Shown: piece after piece, positions 40,841 through 50,396 of the stretch
Layout of the letters: every line of letters begins with the position of its first letter
Position numbering within the stretch: position 1 is the stretch's first letter
From: CAVOJV01 sp963696325
Lineage (GTDB): Bacteria > Pseudomonadota > Gammaproteobacteria > Competibacterales > Competibacteraceae
DNA length: 64,000 nt
Direction: 5' to 3'
NCBI GenBank assembly: GCA_963696325.1
Contig: CAVOJV010000031.1
Coordinates: 62,001-126,000, forward strand
Notes under the pieces: generated by a model
What the model was told of the DNA's origin: nothing
What the model saw: the letters and a program-made list of their open reading frames with translations, nothing else
The model's database searches: none
Made by a program: the position numbers and the translations under genes

Positions 40841-41019
40841 CCTATTTCAATCACTTGTGTTCTTAATCGCTGTTGAAATCAGCCAACAACGGGGTGGCCA
40901 AGCGCGAAGATGGGTTAAATGATACCGGGCCCAGCTAATCTTCGGACCTCTACAGACATAGCGTGATTGCCCTGCCCGCTTGATACCTCGCCAGGCAGAA
41001 TCCGGCGCTATACCGATAC
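40841..41019. other. Intergenic gap after the IS3 element
   Basis: 180 bp between the IS3 right end and the stop of the beta-barrel gene. No gene seen; composition changes here from GC-rich IS sequence to the AT-richer exopolysaccharide genes. Confidence 0.4.
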
Positions 41020-42387
41020 TCACAAGCCATAAGTTAACGTTACAAAGACGCTATTTTCAGTAGCGGAACCAGTAGTACCCCTAGCGTTATTGCCAACCCC
41101 CCCACCACCATCAATAGTCTTATCAAATGAATAACCAAACCCTAAACTCGTTTTTGAATTTAAAGAATAGCCATAACCTAAATTAATAAACACTTCGTCA
41201 AAATCCGTTTGCTTACTGTAAGTAATGCTGGTGCCGATTGTACTATTAGCAAGAGGATAACTAAACGTTAAGTAAACATTTTTTTCATCAGATTGACCAG
41301 CCTCTTCGAACTCAAGTGAGTTACCTACCCCATTGATCGTTGAGATGCCTACAGTTATTGTAGAAGGATTTAAGATCTTCGAATAAAATGCCTCGCTTTT
41401 CTCTTCGACAAAAAGCCTGTTAGATGCACTGTTATTACCAATATTAGTAGCGTTTGCAAAAGGTGCGCCAATAAGTGATTGGAAAGGATCCACAAGAGAT
41501 AGGGTAGGCGTATCACATGTTACACCACTACTGGTAAGATCTAACTCGGTAAGGGCCCTGCTATATGCAAGTCTAAAATAGGAATCCGAGGTTAATCTCC
41601 GTGTAAGGGACGTACAGAACAACAGACTGTCAGGTGTTTCCAACCCTTGTTGATCCGCATAGGTTTTTCCGATAGCCAAGCGAAAACTTGTCAAATCATC
41701 AATCCTCGCTAATCCTAAAGACAGGTCAAGACGATTAAAATCACTATTTTTATTCTCTTGATAATAGGCGTCTTGATATATGGAGTTTAACGAGACTACT
41801 AACTTATCAGTAAATAGATACATCAGTCGCAGTCCGTTCAATACCCGCTGGTTGTTATCCTCAGTAGTCTCGGTAAAATAATAGTTACCATATCGTAATG
41901 AATAACCCAGATAGGTGACCGGATTTATTTTAAATAACAAGTCGGGACCCGTCTGAAAGACGTTTTGAATTTCCTGATTGTTTGGAACATCAGCAATTGC
42001 CGCATCCTGACTGATTTGCGCGGCATTATCTTGAACGACCCAATCAAGCCAGGGGGAAAATTTGAATTTAGCATTAGCCTGAAGATTTACTATTGGTTGG
42101 CTGTCCTGAGTTTTGTTGCTATATTGCTCATACCCAATGCTACCAACGATTGCGGCATCAACGAATGATGATGTTCTTGAAGATGATAAATTAACAAAAA
42201 GAGTATTTATAAATGAGCTCTCTTTCTGCGGCGTAAGGTTGATATTGTCACTGTAACCCAAAGTATAGCCAATACCAGTACGACCTTCTTGCGCCAAGGG
42301 CGTGGTTGCTTCTTCTTGCGCCAAGGACGTGGGTGACGTTCCTAGCATTATCATGACCAATACTGCAGCGGCAACTGTAAAACTCAT
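41020..42387 (-). CDS. Outer-membrane beta-barrel protein of an exopolysaccharide locus
   Basis: A 455-residue protein with a signal peptide (FTVAAAVLVMIMLGTSPTSLAQ). It has a long series of amphipathic beta-strands with alternating polar and aromatic residues, ending in an aromatic-terminal strand (NSVFVTLTYGL) typical of outer-membrane barrels. It resembles the barrel proteins found in PEP-CTERM/XrtA-associated polysaccharide loci. A role as secretin or modifier for the polymer is inferred from its place next to Wza-, Wzz- and tyrosine-kinase-like genes. Lower GC than the core genes. Confidence 0.7.
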   Translation of the reverse strand: MSFTVAAAVLVMIMLGTSPTSLAQEEATTPLAQEGRTGIGYTLGYSDNINLTPQKESSFINTLFVNLSSSRTSSFVDAAIVGSIGYEQYSNKTQDSQPIVNLQANAKFKFSPWLDWVVQDNAAQISQDAAIADVPNNQEIQNVFQTGPDLLFKINPVTYLGYSLRYGNYYFTETTEDNNQRVLNGLRLMYLFTDKLVVSLNSIYQDAYYQENKNSDFNRLDLSLGLARIDDLTSFRLAIGKTYADQQGLETPDSLLFCTSLTRRLTSDSYFRLAYSRALTELDLTSSGVTCDTPTLSLVDPFQSLIGAPFANATNIGNNSASNRLFVEEKSEAFYSKILNPSTITVGISTINGVGNSLEFEEAGQSDEKNVYLTFSYPLANSTIGTSITYSKQTDFDEVFINLGYGYSLNSKTSLGFGYSFDKTIDGGGGVGNNARGTTGSATENSVFVTLTYGL

Positions 42388-42428
42388 ACGCTTCGCGCTT
42401 CCTGATTGTAATTAAGCCTTTCTACCCC

Positions 42429-43259
42429 TCAAAAAATCTTGATCCTTGGTTTATTGTTAAACACAAACCCCAACAATTTTTCCTCCCCGATTATATTGGC
42501 GGTATTTATCAAATCTTTTGGTGTGACTCTGCCATAAGGAACGACAACCACCACATAATCGCTTAATTCAGCTAATAATTCCGTATGCACTGATTCTTTC
42601 ATCGCTGGCGCGTCGATGATAATATAGCTTTCCTGGTATCTATATTTGACGTTATATATCAATTCCAACATTTTTACTGATCCATAGTACTCTCCTGGTA
42701 TTTTTTTTGTCCCTGAAGGGATAAGTCTAACTTTTGGGATACCTACTGTATAGATGATTTCATCTTCTACCACGTCTGGCGATAACAAATAATCGCTTAA
42801 GCCCTTCTTTTCATTATTAGTGATAAGGTGATCATAGCCTGATGATCCTGTAAGACCACAGTCGATCAGTAAAGATACCTTGGCTTCATACGACGATATT
42901 GACGTGGCCATATTTAATGCTACGAGACTGTTCCCCCCCTTTGGGACAATCGACGTCACCATTATGACCGAATTATTATCTATAACCCTACTATTATCAA
43001 CTTTCCGAATAAGCCTATAACTTAATTCGCTGAAGGTTTTAGTAATTTCATCTTTTGCATTTGAACTCAGTATTCTTCGATTCGCCAACTCCGCGCCAGG
43101 CCGTAGGTACGGCTCCTGCATGTTCGATACCTGTTCATTTAATAGCTTGCGCGAGTTTATCTTTTTTCTTAACGGCGGAACAGTGATTAATTGATTTTCA
43201 TTTTTTGATTCTGATTTTTTTTCATCGTCCGGAAACTTATCTTGATTGTCCATAAACAT
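42429..43259 (-). CDS. Tyrosine-autokinase-like ATPase with a degenerate P-loop
   Basis: A 276-residue CpsD/EpsG-like protein. The N-terminal 95 residues are charged; the ATPase domain follows with VIMVTSIVPKGGNSLVALNMA (about 98-118), LLIDCGLTG (Walker A' position) and YIIIDAPAMKES (Walker B). Active BY-kinases have P-x-E-G-K-S/T; here the P-loop reads PKGGNS, so the invariant Lys is Asn. The C-terminal tyrosine cluster is also absent. It may be a pseudokinase or regulatory partner of the Wzz-like protein upstream. Similar genes occur in XrtA-associated loci. Confidence 0.8.
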   Translation of the reverse strand: MFMDNQDKFPDDEKKSESKNENQLITVPPLRKKINSRKLLNEQVSNMQEPYLRPGAELANRRILSSNAKDEITKTFSELSYRLIRKVDNSRVIDNNSVIMVTSIVPKGGNSLVALNMATSISSYEAKVSLLIDCGLTGSSGYDHLITNNEKKGLSDYLLSPDVVEDEIIYTVGIPKVRLIPSGTKKIPGEYYGSVKMLELIYNVKYRYQESYIIIDAPAMKESVHTELLAELSDYVVVVVPYGRVTPKDLINTANIIGEEKLLGFVFNNKPRIKIF

Positions 43260-43334
43260 TGTTACATCTCGTGGTTTAAAACAAAATCGTACTCATTGAT
43301 TGTGCGCAATTCAGCGCTTAAATTACTTTTCAGC

Positions 43335-44873
43335 CTAAAGTGTTTCGTATCTTAGAACTACAATTGCCAGCAGCACACTGGCATTAAACATTATTAATGT
43401 CAGCACAAATATGGAGTTAATTTTATCCAGCAAGGACTCACGCGGTGTGTAAATATGAGGGATTACCGCAAGCAGTGGTAAATTTAATTGCTCAGATATT
43501 ATCATTTCTGATCTAATTTTTTTATCAAACGTTATTTTGATAAAAAGAATGCTGAGCGGTAATACAATACCCAATAATTGACTACCAATAACAAAATAAA
43601 GAAACCGTAACCCGCTCGGCTTGGAAGGCAAGAACGCTGGCGTATAGACTCTCAGGGTGTTACCCTGACTTTTCACGTCCAAACTCATCGAAACTCTGGC
43701 CTGTTCCTTCCTTTTGATAAGCTCTTGATAAACAGCGAAGTTCACGTCGTAAGTCCTTTGCAGTTCCGCTTGTTTTGTTTGTATCTCGTTTATCTTATAG
43801 CTCATCGCTATCGCTTCTTTTTTCTTTCGCTTTAATCCATCGATTGCATTATTCAATATTAGCATCCTTGATTCGGTTCTATAAAGTTCGAGTCTTAAAT
43901 CCTTCGCGATGGGATTAAGCAATGCGGTTTCCTTGGTTTGGTTTTCTTTTTTTATACCAGTGTTATTTTTATCATTCTTTCCTTTATTAAGAATCTCTTT
44001 TAAATCTTCAATTTGGTGTCTTATTTGTACAATATCCGGATAGTTATCATGATAACTAAGCCTCAGAGTGTCTAATTGTGTTTGTAAATCAGCAAGACGC
44101 TTTACATAGGGATCCTCTAGAGTTAGATATTCTATGACTCCAGATTCGCCGGCTAATTGTTTCTCCAAAGATTCCTTGGTCAATCTCTTCTCCGCGAGTT
44201 CTTTCTCTGCTTCTTCAATTTGGGAAGTAATTCTACTTACATTTTCATTTGGTTCTTTACCCATTCCAGATAGGATAGTAATATTAGAGTTATGCCATGC
44301 CTGTAACTTTTCTTGTGCTTCGGTCAACGCTTGATAATATTGCTGTACTTGTTTATCTATAAACTCATATGCTGAATTACCTTCCTTAATTTTTAGTTGG
44401 TAAATTTCTTGAATATATAAGTCCGCAAGCAGTTGAGCTATTTTCATTGCATTTTTTGGGTTCTTATCTCTATAATCAATTGTTATGAAATTTTTTGTCA
44501 ACGTCGATACTTTTGTTCCTTTTTCAATTTCATCAATTATTTTTTCTTGAATTGATAACGGAAGCTGATGACTGTCAACCAAATAGTTTTCCAGCACCTT
44601 ATCCATGATTTTTCTACTGAATATCAACTCTTGAGCGAGTGTTGCGTAGGCGCTGATGTCCGTGGGAACCGCGGTTCCTTCCATTAAGGGTTTGATGACA
44701 CTATTATCATCTACAATAATGGTCGAACGTGAGACATAATAATCTTGAGGCCATTTTAATCCTATAGCCAGTATAGTTAAGCTTATGATCGTATAAGCTA
44801 ATACAATAACCCTCTTATGAAGAAAGGCTTCCATTAAAAATGTTCTAATTTTATCCAATAATTCGTCGTTCAT
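43335..44873 (-). CDS. Wzz/GNVR-type polysaccharide chain-length determinant
   Basis: A 512-residue inner-membrane protein with an N-terminal helix (VIVLAYTIISLTILAIGL, about 21-38), a large periplasmic coiled-coil region (about 170-420), and a C-terminal helix (IFVLTLIMFNASVLLAIVVL). The N-terminal Wzz motif and the pre-TM Pro-rich segment (YTPAFLPSKPSGLRF) match EpsF-like proteins of XrtA loci. It sets polymer length and normally works with a BY-kinase and a Wza-type exporter, both adjacent. Confidence 0.85.
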   Translation of the reverse strand: MNDELLDKIRTFLMEAFLHKRVIVLAYTIISLTILAIGLKWPQDYYVSRSTIIVDDNSVIKPLMEGTAVPTDISAYATLAQELIFSRKIMDKVLENYLVDSHQLPLSIQEKIIDEIEKGTKVSTLTKNFITIDYRDKNPKNAMKIAQLLADLYIQEIYQLKIKEGNSAYEFIDKQVQQYYQALTEAQEKLQAWHNSNITILSGMGKEPNENVSRITSQIEEAEKELAEKRLTKESLEKQLAGESGVIEYLTLEDPYVKRLADLQTQLDTLRLSYHDNYPDIVQIRHQIEDLKEILNKGKNDKNNTGIKKENQTKETALLNPIAKDLRLELYRTESRMLILNNAIDGLKRKKKEAIAMSYKINEIQTKQAELQRTYDVNFAVYQELIKRKEQARVSMSLDVKSQGNTLRVYTPAFLPSKPSGLRFLYFVIGSQLLGIVLPLSILFIKITFDKKIRSEMIISEQLNLPLLAVIPHIYTPRESLLDKINSIFVLTLIMFNASVLLAIVVLRYETL

Positions 44874-45049
44874 GCTGTTGTTCTTGCTAACTCTTTAAGG
44901 CGTGATAAAAAGTTCCCAACACGTTTATATTGAGAGGCTTACCTTCATGCTATCGGGAGTCATCGATCGGCGGTTTTGTTATGTTCACTCTATTCCATCA
45001 CTTCTATTAAGTCCTATAAAGCTCCTAAAGTACGATAAAGCACAGAACG

Positions 45050-45688
45050 CTAAAAGAAGCGTTCCGGAACAGTTATAACATCTCCAGGCTGGACATCGAA
45101 ATTTGTTTCCAATTCGCCTTTTTTCAGTATTCCATCAAGTTGAATAGAATAGATTTTAACTTTGGAGTCTTTTTTCCTGTAAAGCATCGTTCGATCAGGA
45201 GCCGCAAACTGGTTAAGCCCCCCGGCCTGCAACACGGCATCAAGTACCGTCATCCCCTGACGGTAAGGCATCGAAGAAGGAGCACGCACAGCACCCGTTA
45301 CCCTGACTCGCGTCAAAAATTCGTGACTTTTAAGTTCCGCAACAATCACCGTTACTTGAGGGTCTCGAACATAGACCGCTAGTTTTTCTTGAATAGCTTT
45401 TGCAACTTCAATACTGGTAAGCCCCCCTGCTTGAATATCTCCCGCAAGGGGCACAGAAATTTTACCGTCTGGCCGCACCGGGACTGTTACCGACAGCTCT
45501 GGATTACGCCAAACGCTGACTTGTACACGGTCGTCTATGCCTATTCGATACTCACTACTCAAGGTGGTATCGGACCCTTGTTGATCAATTGGCTCACTCG
45601 TTATCTGATTATTTGATGAACACGCCGCTAGTATCAATATGACCAGTGCGTAAATCGATATCCGGATGCCGTCCTTAACGCTGCTCAT
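45050..45688 (-). CDS. Wza-like polysaccharide export lipoprotein
   Basis: A 212-residue Poly_export/SLBB protein. The start at 45688 (MSSVKDGIRISIYALVILILAAC) is preferred. It gives a clean lipoprotein signal and has GGGGAAG just upstream, while the ATG at 45721 adds a charged stretch. Conserved pieces are YRIGIDDRVQVSVWRNPELS, VPLAGDIQAGGLTS and the SLBB segment GAVRAPSSMPYRQGMTVLDAVLQAGGL. It forms the outer-membrane conduit. No glycosyltransferase lies nearby; the locus is bounded by IS sequence on both sides. Confidence 0.88.
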   Translation of the reverse strand: MSSVKDGIRISIYALVILILAACSSNNQITSEPIDQQGSDTTLSSEYRIGIDDRVQVSVWRNPELSVTVPVRPDGKISVPLAGDIQAGGLTSIEVAKAIQEKLAVYVRDPQVTVIVAELKSHEFLTRVRVTGAVRAPSSMPYRQGMTVLDAVLQAGGLNQFAAPDRTMLYRKKDSKVKIYSIQLDGILKKGELETNFDVQPGDVITVPERFF

Positions 45689-45796
45689 TTCTTCCCCATT
45701 CTCATAGAGTTTCATCTTCAATAATATCAGTTAGTTGATTTTGGCTAGGTAGATCTCAGTGTTTAGACAGCCTCGTGGCGTTGTTAAGCCCCGGGT

Positions 45797-45947
45797 CTAT
45801 GGGTTAAGCAAGTCAGGCTGCTTGCGGTGGGGCTCATATTTGAAATAGACCGCATCTTACGTTTGCTTGTCAAGTCCGGAATGAGGTCGGTTCCGTTGGT
45901 ACCAGGTCAAACAGGTTGCCAGCCTCTGCTTAAGGGTTTTTGTCACA
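45797..45947 (-). pseudogene. IS3/rve-type transposase C-terminal remnant
   Basis: The minus strand reads KTLKQRLATCLTWYQRNRPHSGLDKQT, a TAA, DAVYFKYEPHRKQPDLLNP and a stop. This is the C-terminal end of an integrase-core transposase (the RPHSxLxxxTP...YF pattern), with one in-frame stop. Its upstream part is lost at the IS that starts at 45995. Confidence 0.6.
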
Positions 45948-45994
45948 AGTTAAGGATTTTGAGAAGCTGTCAAGCCCCTTCCTAACTTACAGCA

Positions 45995-47787
45995 ATTCAG
46001 AGCGTCCGACCTATTTTGAGTTAACGGGAGCAGGGGAGCCATCACCAGGCGCACCTTTCCTGTTCTCCTCCACCGCCACGGCGTTCACTGGGTTGACGTT
46101 GAACCAACCGGCGCAGATTGAGATTGTGGGGTTGGGGTGGGATTCACCTCCTTAGAGGGTTTGACGGGTGGCGCCTGGATTGCGGAGCAGGCGATCTCCT
46201 CCCGCCTCAGAGCAAGCGGATTTGGAGGCGTTGTTGGGCCAGCGTGTCGAGAGGGTGACCGCTCAGGTGGCCTTCCAAGAGCAAGGCCATCATCCGCTGC
46301 CACCGGTGCCGGCAGGTCATCTTGCCTTGCAGGTACGTCTGAAAAACGGTGCTGAGGATCATCAACTGGTTGATTAAGTAACTGATTTGCAGGCATTGAT
46401 AGTAGTTTTTCGCGGCCCGCCAGTTGACCCGGGCGTAGTTATGCTCCAGGCCGTAGCCGAGGTGCTTCTGGGTATTGAGGCCTTCATTTTCAATCTTCCA
46501 GCGCCAGCGGCCGGTCTGGCTGAGCGGGGTGACGGTGGCGGCGGTCACGGCGAGGTTGGTCAGGTGGACAAAGTGGTGTTGGGCCGGCTTACCGCCGTTG
46601 CCGGGCGTGACGATTTCCACGCACTCCAGCCACTGCTGCCGATAGCTGCGATAATCCAGGTCGCTCAGCCACTGAAAGGTTTGCTCGATGACCGTGCGGC
46701 CTTGGTAACGCCGCTCGCTGCGGCAAGGCGCCGGGCTCAGGGTCTGCAACCCCCGCACGTCTTGCCACACGGTGGGCAGATTGCCATCATTGAAGGTGAT
46801 AATAAAGGCCCACCCATACTCGCGGCAGATCGCGAAGAAGGCCTCTGAGGGGTAGATCCCGTCGGCGGTCAGACAGAACGGTAGCCGGTGAAACTGCCGC
46901 TTGAGCTGGGCAGCGAGGCGGTTGAACGCTTTGCGCTCACTATCCTGTTGTTCATAGTCACCCACCGGATTGGCGATCCACTCCGTCGCCAGCGAGATCA
47001 CCAACCCGTTGGCGGTGATCAGTTTGGCTTCTAACACCGGATGAAAATAAGTCGTTTTCCCGGTTTTTGAGGTCTGCTGCAGACCGTGCTCACAGTGCCG
47101 CTCGCGAAAGCTCACCACCCCCGTGGCATCGACCGCCAAGACAAACCAGCGCCCGAACAGGCGATACTTATGCAGTACCTTCTTCTCTAACAGCGTCTTC
47201 ACCAGCGCGTGTTTGAGCGGTTCCAACGCGGCTTCGGGGAGCCGACACAGCACCCGGTGGACCGTGTCCAGATGCGGCAACCGTAACGTGAACAAGCGCC
47301 AGTAGTGCTTCCTGAACTTCTCCTCTTCCCACTTATCATTCAAGGCGTTGCGAGAACCTTGCTGAAACACAAACAGAGCAATTCCCGCCATTAGAATTTC
47401 GGCCAGGGTGTAGTCGGATTTCTGCCGACAGTCTTCCAGCTGTCGCACCTGGCCAAACAGGTCTGGAAAAAAATGCTGGATCGTCTTGAACAATTCGTAG
47501 AGGACCACCTGCCCGCGGCTCGGCTGGGCGGCAGCGGCGCGCCGCCGGGCACGGCGCTGGGCTTGCCGCTGAGCCGGGTGGCGCGCTTTCCTGTGCTGAC
47601 GGCCCGGAAGGGAGTCAGCAGTACGGTTGTTCATCAGGGTCTCCGGAAAAGTGGAGGGTAAGTACCCGGGAGGATAATCCTGCAGCGCCGCCACGTAACC
47701 TCTCAGCGTCCCCAACAGGCGGAAAAATATTTTTTCGGTATAAGTTTACCCCATTGAATTTAATTATTTTTTATCAACGCTCTGAAT
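45995..47787 (-). mobile_element. 1.8-kb insertion sequence with perfect 11-bp terminal inverted repeats
   Basis: ATTCAGAGCGT at 45995-46005 is exactly repeated in inverted orientation at 47777-47787 (ACGCTCTGAAT). The element holds one long intact transposase gene. About 200 bp on the left side are non-coding. I found no target-site duplication. It sits between a transposase remnant and a broken hydrolase gene. Confidence 0.75.
46207..47634 (-). CDS. DDE transposase of the 1.8-kb IS
   Basis: A 475-residue transposase from the ATG at 47634; an upstream ATG at 47715 is less likely. The N-terminus is rich in Arg/Ala/Gln. DDE-type RNase H landmarks are visible: LAVDATGVVSF (first Asp), LTADGIYPSEAFFAICREYGWAFIITF (second Asp), and RWRWKIENEGLNTQKHLGYGLEH (catalytic Glu in the IENEG segment). 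The pattern DTVHRVLCRLPEAALEPL resembles proteins annotated as ISNCY or IS4-like; I cannot fix the family. The frame is intact, so the element may be active. Confidence 0.8.
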   Translation of the reverse strand: MNNRTADSLPGRQHRKARHPAQRQAQRRARRRAAAAQPSRGQVVLYELFKTIQHFFPDLFGQVRQLEDCRQKSDYTLAEILMAGIALFVFQQGSRNALNDKWEEEKFRKHYWRLFTLRLPHLDTVHRVLCRLPEAALEPLKHALVKTLLEKKVLHKYRLFGRWFVLAVDATGVVSFRERHCEHGLQQTSKTGKTTYFHPVLEAKLITANGLVISLATEWIANPVGDYEQQDSERKAFNRLAAQLKRQFHRLPFCLTADGIYPSEAFFAICREYGWAFIITFNDGNLPTVWQDVRGLQTLSPAPCRSERRYQGRTVIEQTFQWLSDLDYRSYRQQWLECVEIVTPGNGGKPAQHHFVHLTNLAVTAATVTPLSQTGRWRWKIENEGLNTQKHLGYGLEHNYARVNWRAAKNYYQCLQISYLINQLMILSTVFQTYLQGKMTCRHRWQRMMALLLEGHLSGHPLDTLAQQRLQIRLL

Positions 47788-47799
47788 CTCTGGGCTTCG

Positions 47800-48741
47800 C
47801 TAGCGGCGCGTGTAGCCCGAGAAATCGCCGAATCCCTGGCGTCGCCGCGCCTCAACCAGCGGACGGATTGCCCCGGCGACCAGTTCAGGCTGATCGACCG
47901 GTATCATGTGGGCGCTGTCCTTGGCGATGAGGAAGCGGCTGTTCCTGTAGCGTGCCGCCAGTTCGCGTTGTAACTCGACCCATTGCTGTTCCACGCGGTC
48001 GCCGAAGGTTCCTGCGGGCAGTACGCGCTTGCCGTGCATGATCACCACCAAGGGCAGGTCCGGCTGCGACGGTGCGGTGCGTAACTCCGCCCCGCTTTTT
48101 TCAAAAGATGCCAGCTCGCCGAGAATGGCGCGCAAGGTCTTGCCCTGTAAGCCCAGCAGGTAAGCGAGCGGCTCCAGATCCACCGCCACGTCGGTCAATA
48201 GGTCGGGCCACAGCGATTGCAGCAGGCCCTGCGGATCTATCTCCCGCATGATCTGCCCCCGGAAAATGCTGTTCATCTGGCCCTCATTGGGGGTATCCAC
48301 CAGCACCAACCCGGCCATCTCCTGGGGGTAACGGCTGGCATAGAGGCGCATGTTGTAAACCCCGAAGGAATGCCCGCCAGAATATAGGGGGGAGAATCCG
48401 GCTCGCTCCAGCAGGGTGTGCAGTTCGGCGGCGATGCGGCCGCTGGTGCGCGGGAGGGGGCCGAATAGCTCCAGCCGTAACCGGCACGGTCATAGACGCA
48501 GGTCTGCGTGGTTTGCGCAAGCTCGGCCTGTACCCGGCTCCAGTCCTTGGATGAACCGCCTAAGCCGGCGTCCAAAATCACCGTCGGGCGGCCTTTGCCG
48601 AGGCAGTGAATATGCAGCTTGTGGCCGCCGACATCCCAACCGGATTCCCGGCGGTCGCTCAGCGGCCGTGGTACCACCCGGCCCAACCATCAGCAGAATC
48701 AGCGCAATACTGGCAGCCAGCAGGTTCAGGTGTTTTGACAT
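47800..48741 (-). pseudogene. Secreted alpha/beta hydrolase, broken by several frameshifts
   Basis: Pieces in three frames make one alpha/beta hydrolase of about 310 residues. They are a signal peptide (MSKHLNLLAASIALILLMV, from 48741), VGGHKLHIHCLGKGRPTVILDAGLG with YDRAGYGWS, and MRLYASRYPQEMAGLVLVDTP to the end with KDSAHMIPVDQP (catalytic His). Frame changes fall near 48690, 48465 and 48375, the last at the nucleophile elbow, where a base is missing from the GGC-CAT of AGHSFG. Either a dying gene or multiple base-call errors. Confidence 0.75.
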
Positions 48742-48878
48742 ACGGAACTCGAATTCAGAGTGGACAACTTTAATCGGAGCAACTATATCTGCATCTTGTG
48801 AAAACAGCGTCGCCTTTAGTGCGATAAAAAACAGCTACAATAGCCATCAACTCTACTACATGCCGGAATTCACCCGTG
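48742..48878. other. Upstream region of the broken hydrolase
   Basis: About 140 bp without a gene except the weak ORF that follows. It is the last stretch that looks like the gammaproteobacterial block. Confidence 0.35.
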
Positions 48879-49055
48879 ATGCCAACGTTCTTACGTAAGT
48901 TCATCGGCTTGATAATCCTTATAGCCACTGTAGGGGCTGCCTACGTGCCAGGCGTTAATTGCCGCATAACCGTGCTGGTGCAACCACTGCCTGCTTGCTC
49001 ACAACGCCCTACCCAAGTGTCCCGTATTATAGCTGCTTCACGCCATGGCGATTAG
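48879..49055 (+). CDS. Possible small exported protein, 58 residues
   Basis: A short frame starts MPTFLRKFIGLIILIATVG, with a basic N-terminus and hydrophobic core ending in AAYVPG like a signal peptide, and contains two cysteines. No ribosome binding site is obvious, and the frame ends about 40 bp before the composition change. It may be a small secreted protein, the truncated start of a longer gene, or chance. Confidence 0.25.
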   Translation: MPTFLRKFIGLIILIATVGAAYVPGVNCRITVLVQPLPACSQRPTQVSRIIAASRHGD

Positions 49056-49100
49056 CTTCAAGAGACCCTCCGAGTTCCGCTCGGTGCACAGGAGAACTAT

Positions 49101-50354
49101 GACAAGTATTTTACAGAAAAGGTTCTGAGATATGATTTTTTACTCTCAGGCAACAGTCAGAAAACTGTTGTTTATCCTGCAGGGATGAAGGAAGAGCCAT
49201 TATATGGCGGTTCAAAGCTGAACCTGATTGATAGTTTTAATTCAGGAAATTTTAAATATGAAGTTTTTGATGAAGCAGATAACATTCTGATTTATTCCAG
49301 AGGATTCTGTACACTCTATCAGGAATGGCAGACCACGCCTGAAGCAAAGATCATGGAAAGAAGTTTTTATGAAGTGGCTACAATGCCTTTCCCTAAAAAA
49401 AATCAGGTTTGTTATCAGTCTGCGGGAACGAAATGGCAATTTCACTAAATTATATGAAACAAAAATTGATCCTGCTGACTACTTTATAAGAAAAGAGAAA
49501 CCACTGAATGCGACCTTTACAAAGATCGATAGCGGTGGAGAACCAGACAAATCGGTTGATCTTGCATTTATAGCCGAAGGTTATAAAGCTGATGAAATGG
49601 GCAAATTCAGGGAAGATGTAAAAAAAATGGCTGATGCCCTTTTTGCAGAGGCTCCATTCAGCGATTACAAAGACAAAATCAATGTCTGGGCCGTTGAGGC
49701 CATATCGCATGAATCAGGAACTGATATTCCCGGGGAAAAGATTTATGCTAATACGGCACTGAATTCAAGCTTTTACACATTTGATCTTGACCGCTACCTG
49801 ACTACCCATGACATTAAAGCGTGAATGATTATGCAGCAGTTGTTCCTCATGATAATATTATTGTCCTGATAAACAGCAAAAAATATGGAGGAGGAGGTGT
49901 ATATAATTATTATAGCGGAACAACTGCCGGACATCCGGTCTCCCCTAAGGTATTAATTCATGAATTCGGACATGGATTTGCCGGGCTGGCCGATGAATAC
50001 TACTCATCATACAGTGGCTTATGAAGAATTTTATCCTCTGAATACAGAACCATGGGAACCGAACATTACAACACTGGTGGACTTTGAATCAAAATGGAAA
50101 AAGACAATCGCAAAAGATACACCTGTTCCAACTCCTGCAGAGGAAAAATATAATAATGTCACAGGATTATTTGAGGGTGGGGGATATTCTGCAAAAGGGT
50201 ATCTATCCGTTCGGAAATGGATTGCCGGATGAAGGGTAATGGCCCGAAAGGATATTGTACTGTCTGCAGGAATGCAATAAAGGAGATGATTGAGTTCTAC
50301 ATAGTATTAAACTCTGTGGCACTAGTTTTCTCAGTTCTGTGTAAGAATAAATGA
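49101..50354 (+). pseudogene. M64-family (IgA peptidase-like) metallopeptidase, 5' truncated and frameshifted
   Basis: Bacteroidota-type M64 peptidase fragments are spread over three frames. They are YDKYFTEKVLRYDFLLSGN, then KLYETKIDPADYF with DLAFIAEGYKADEMGKF, then VLIHEFGHGFAGLADEY (zinc HExGH plus Asp), then YEEFYPLNTEPWEPN and a C-terminal NGPKGYCTVCRNAI. The start and signal peptide are missing at the junction with the gammaproteobacterial block. Frame changes occur near 49440, 49825, 50010 and 50200. The end at 50354 is where the last frame stops. Confidence 0.75.
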
Positions 50355-50396
50355 CACAGAGGTACCACAGGATCACCTGTTACCCTATAAATATTT

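Noticed and set aside
45995..47787. Composite transposon formed by IS copies around the EPS genes
   Set aside because: The IS3 element and the 1.8-kb IS are unrelated, their ends do not match, and no second copy of either is in view.
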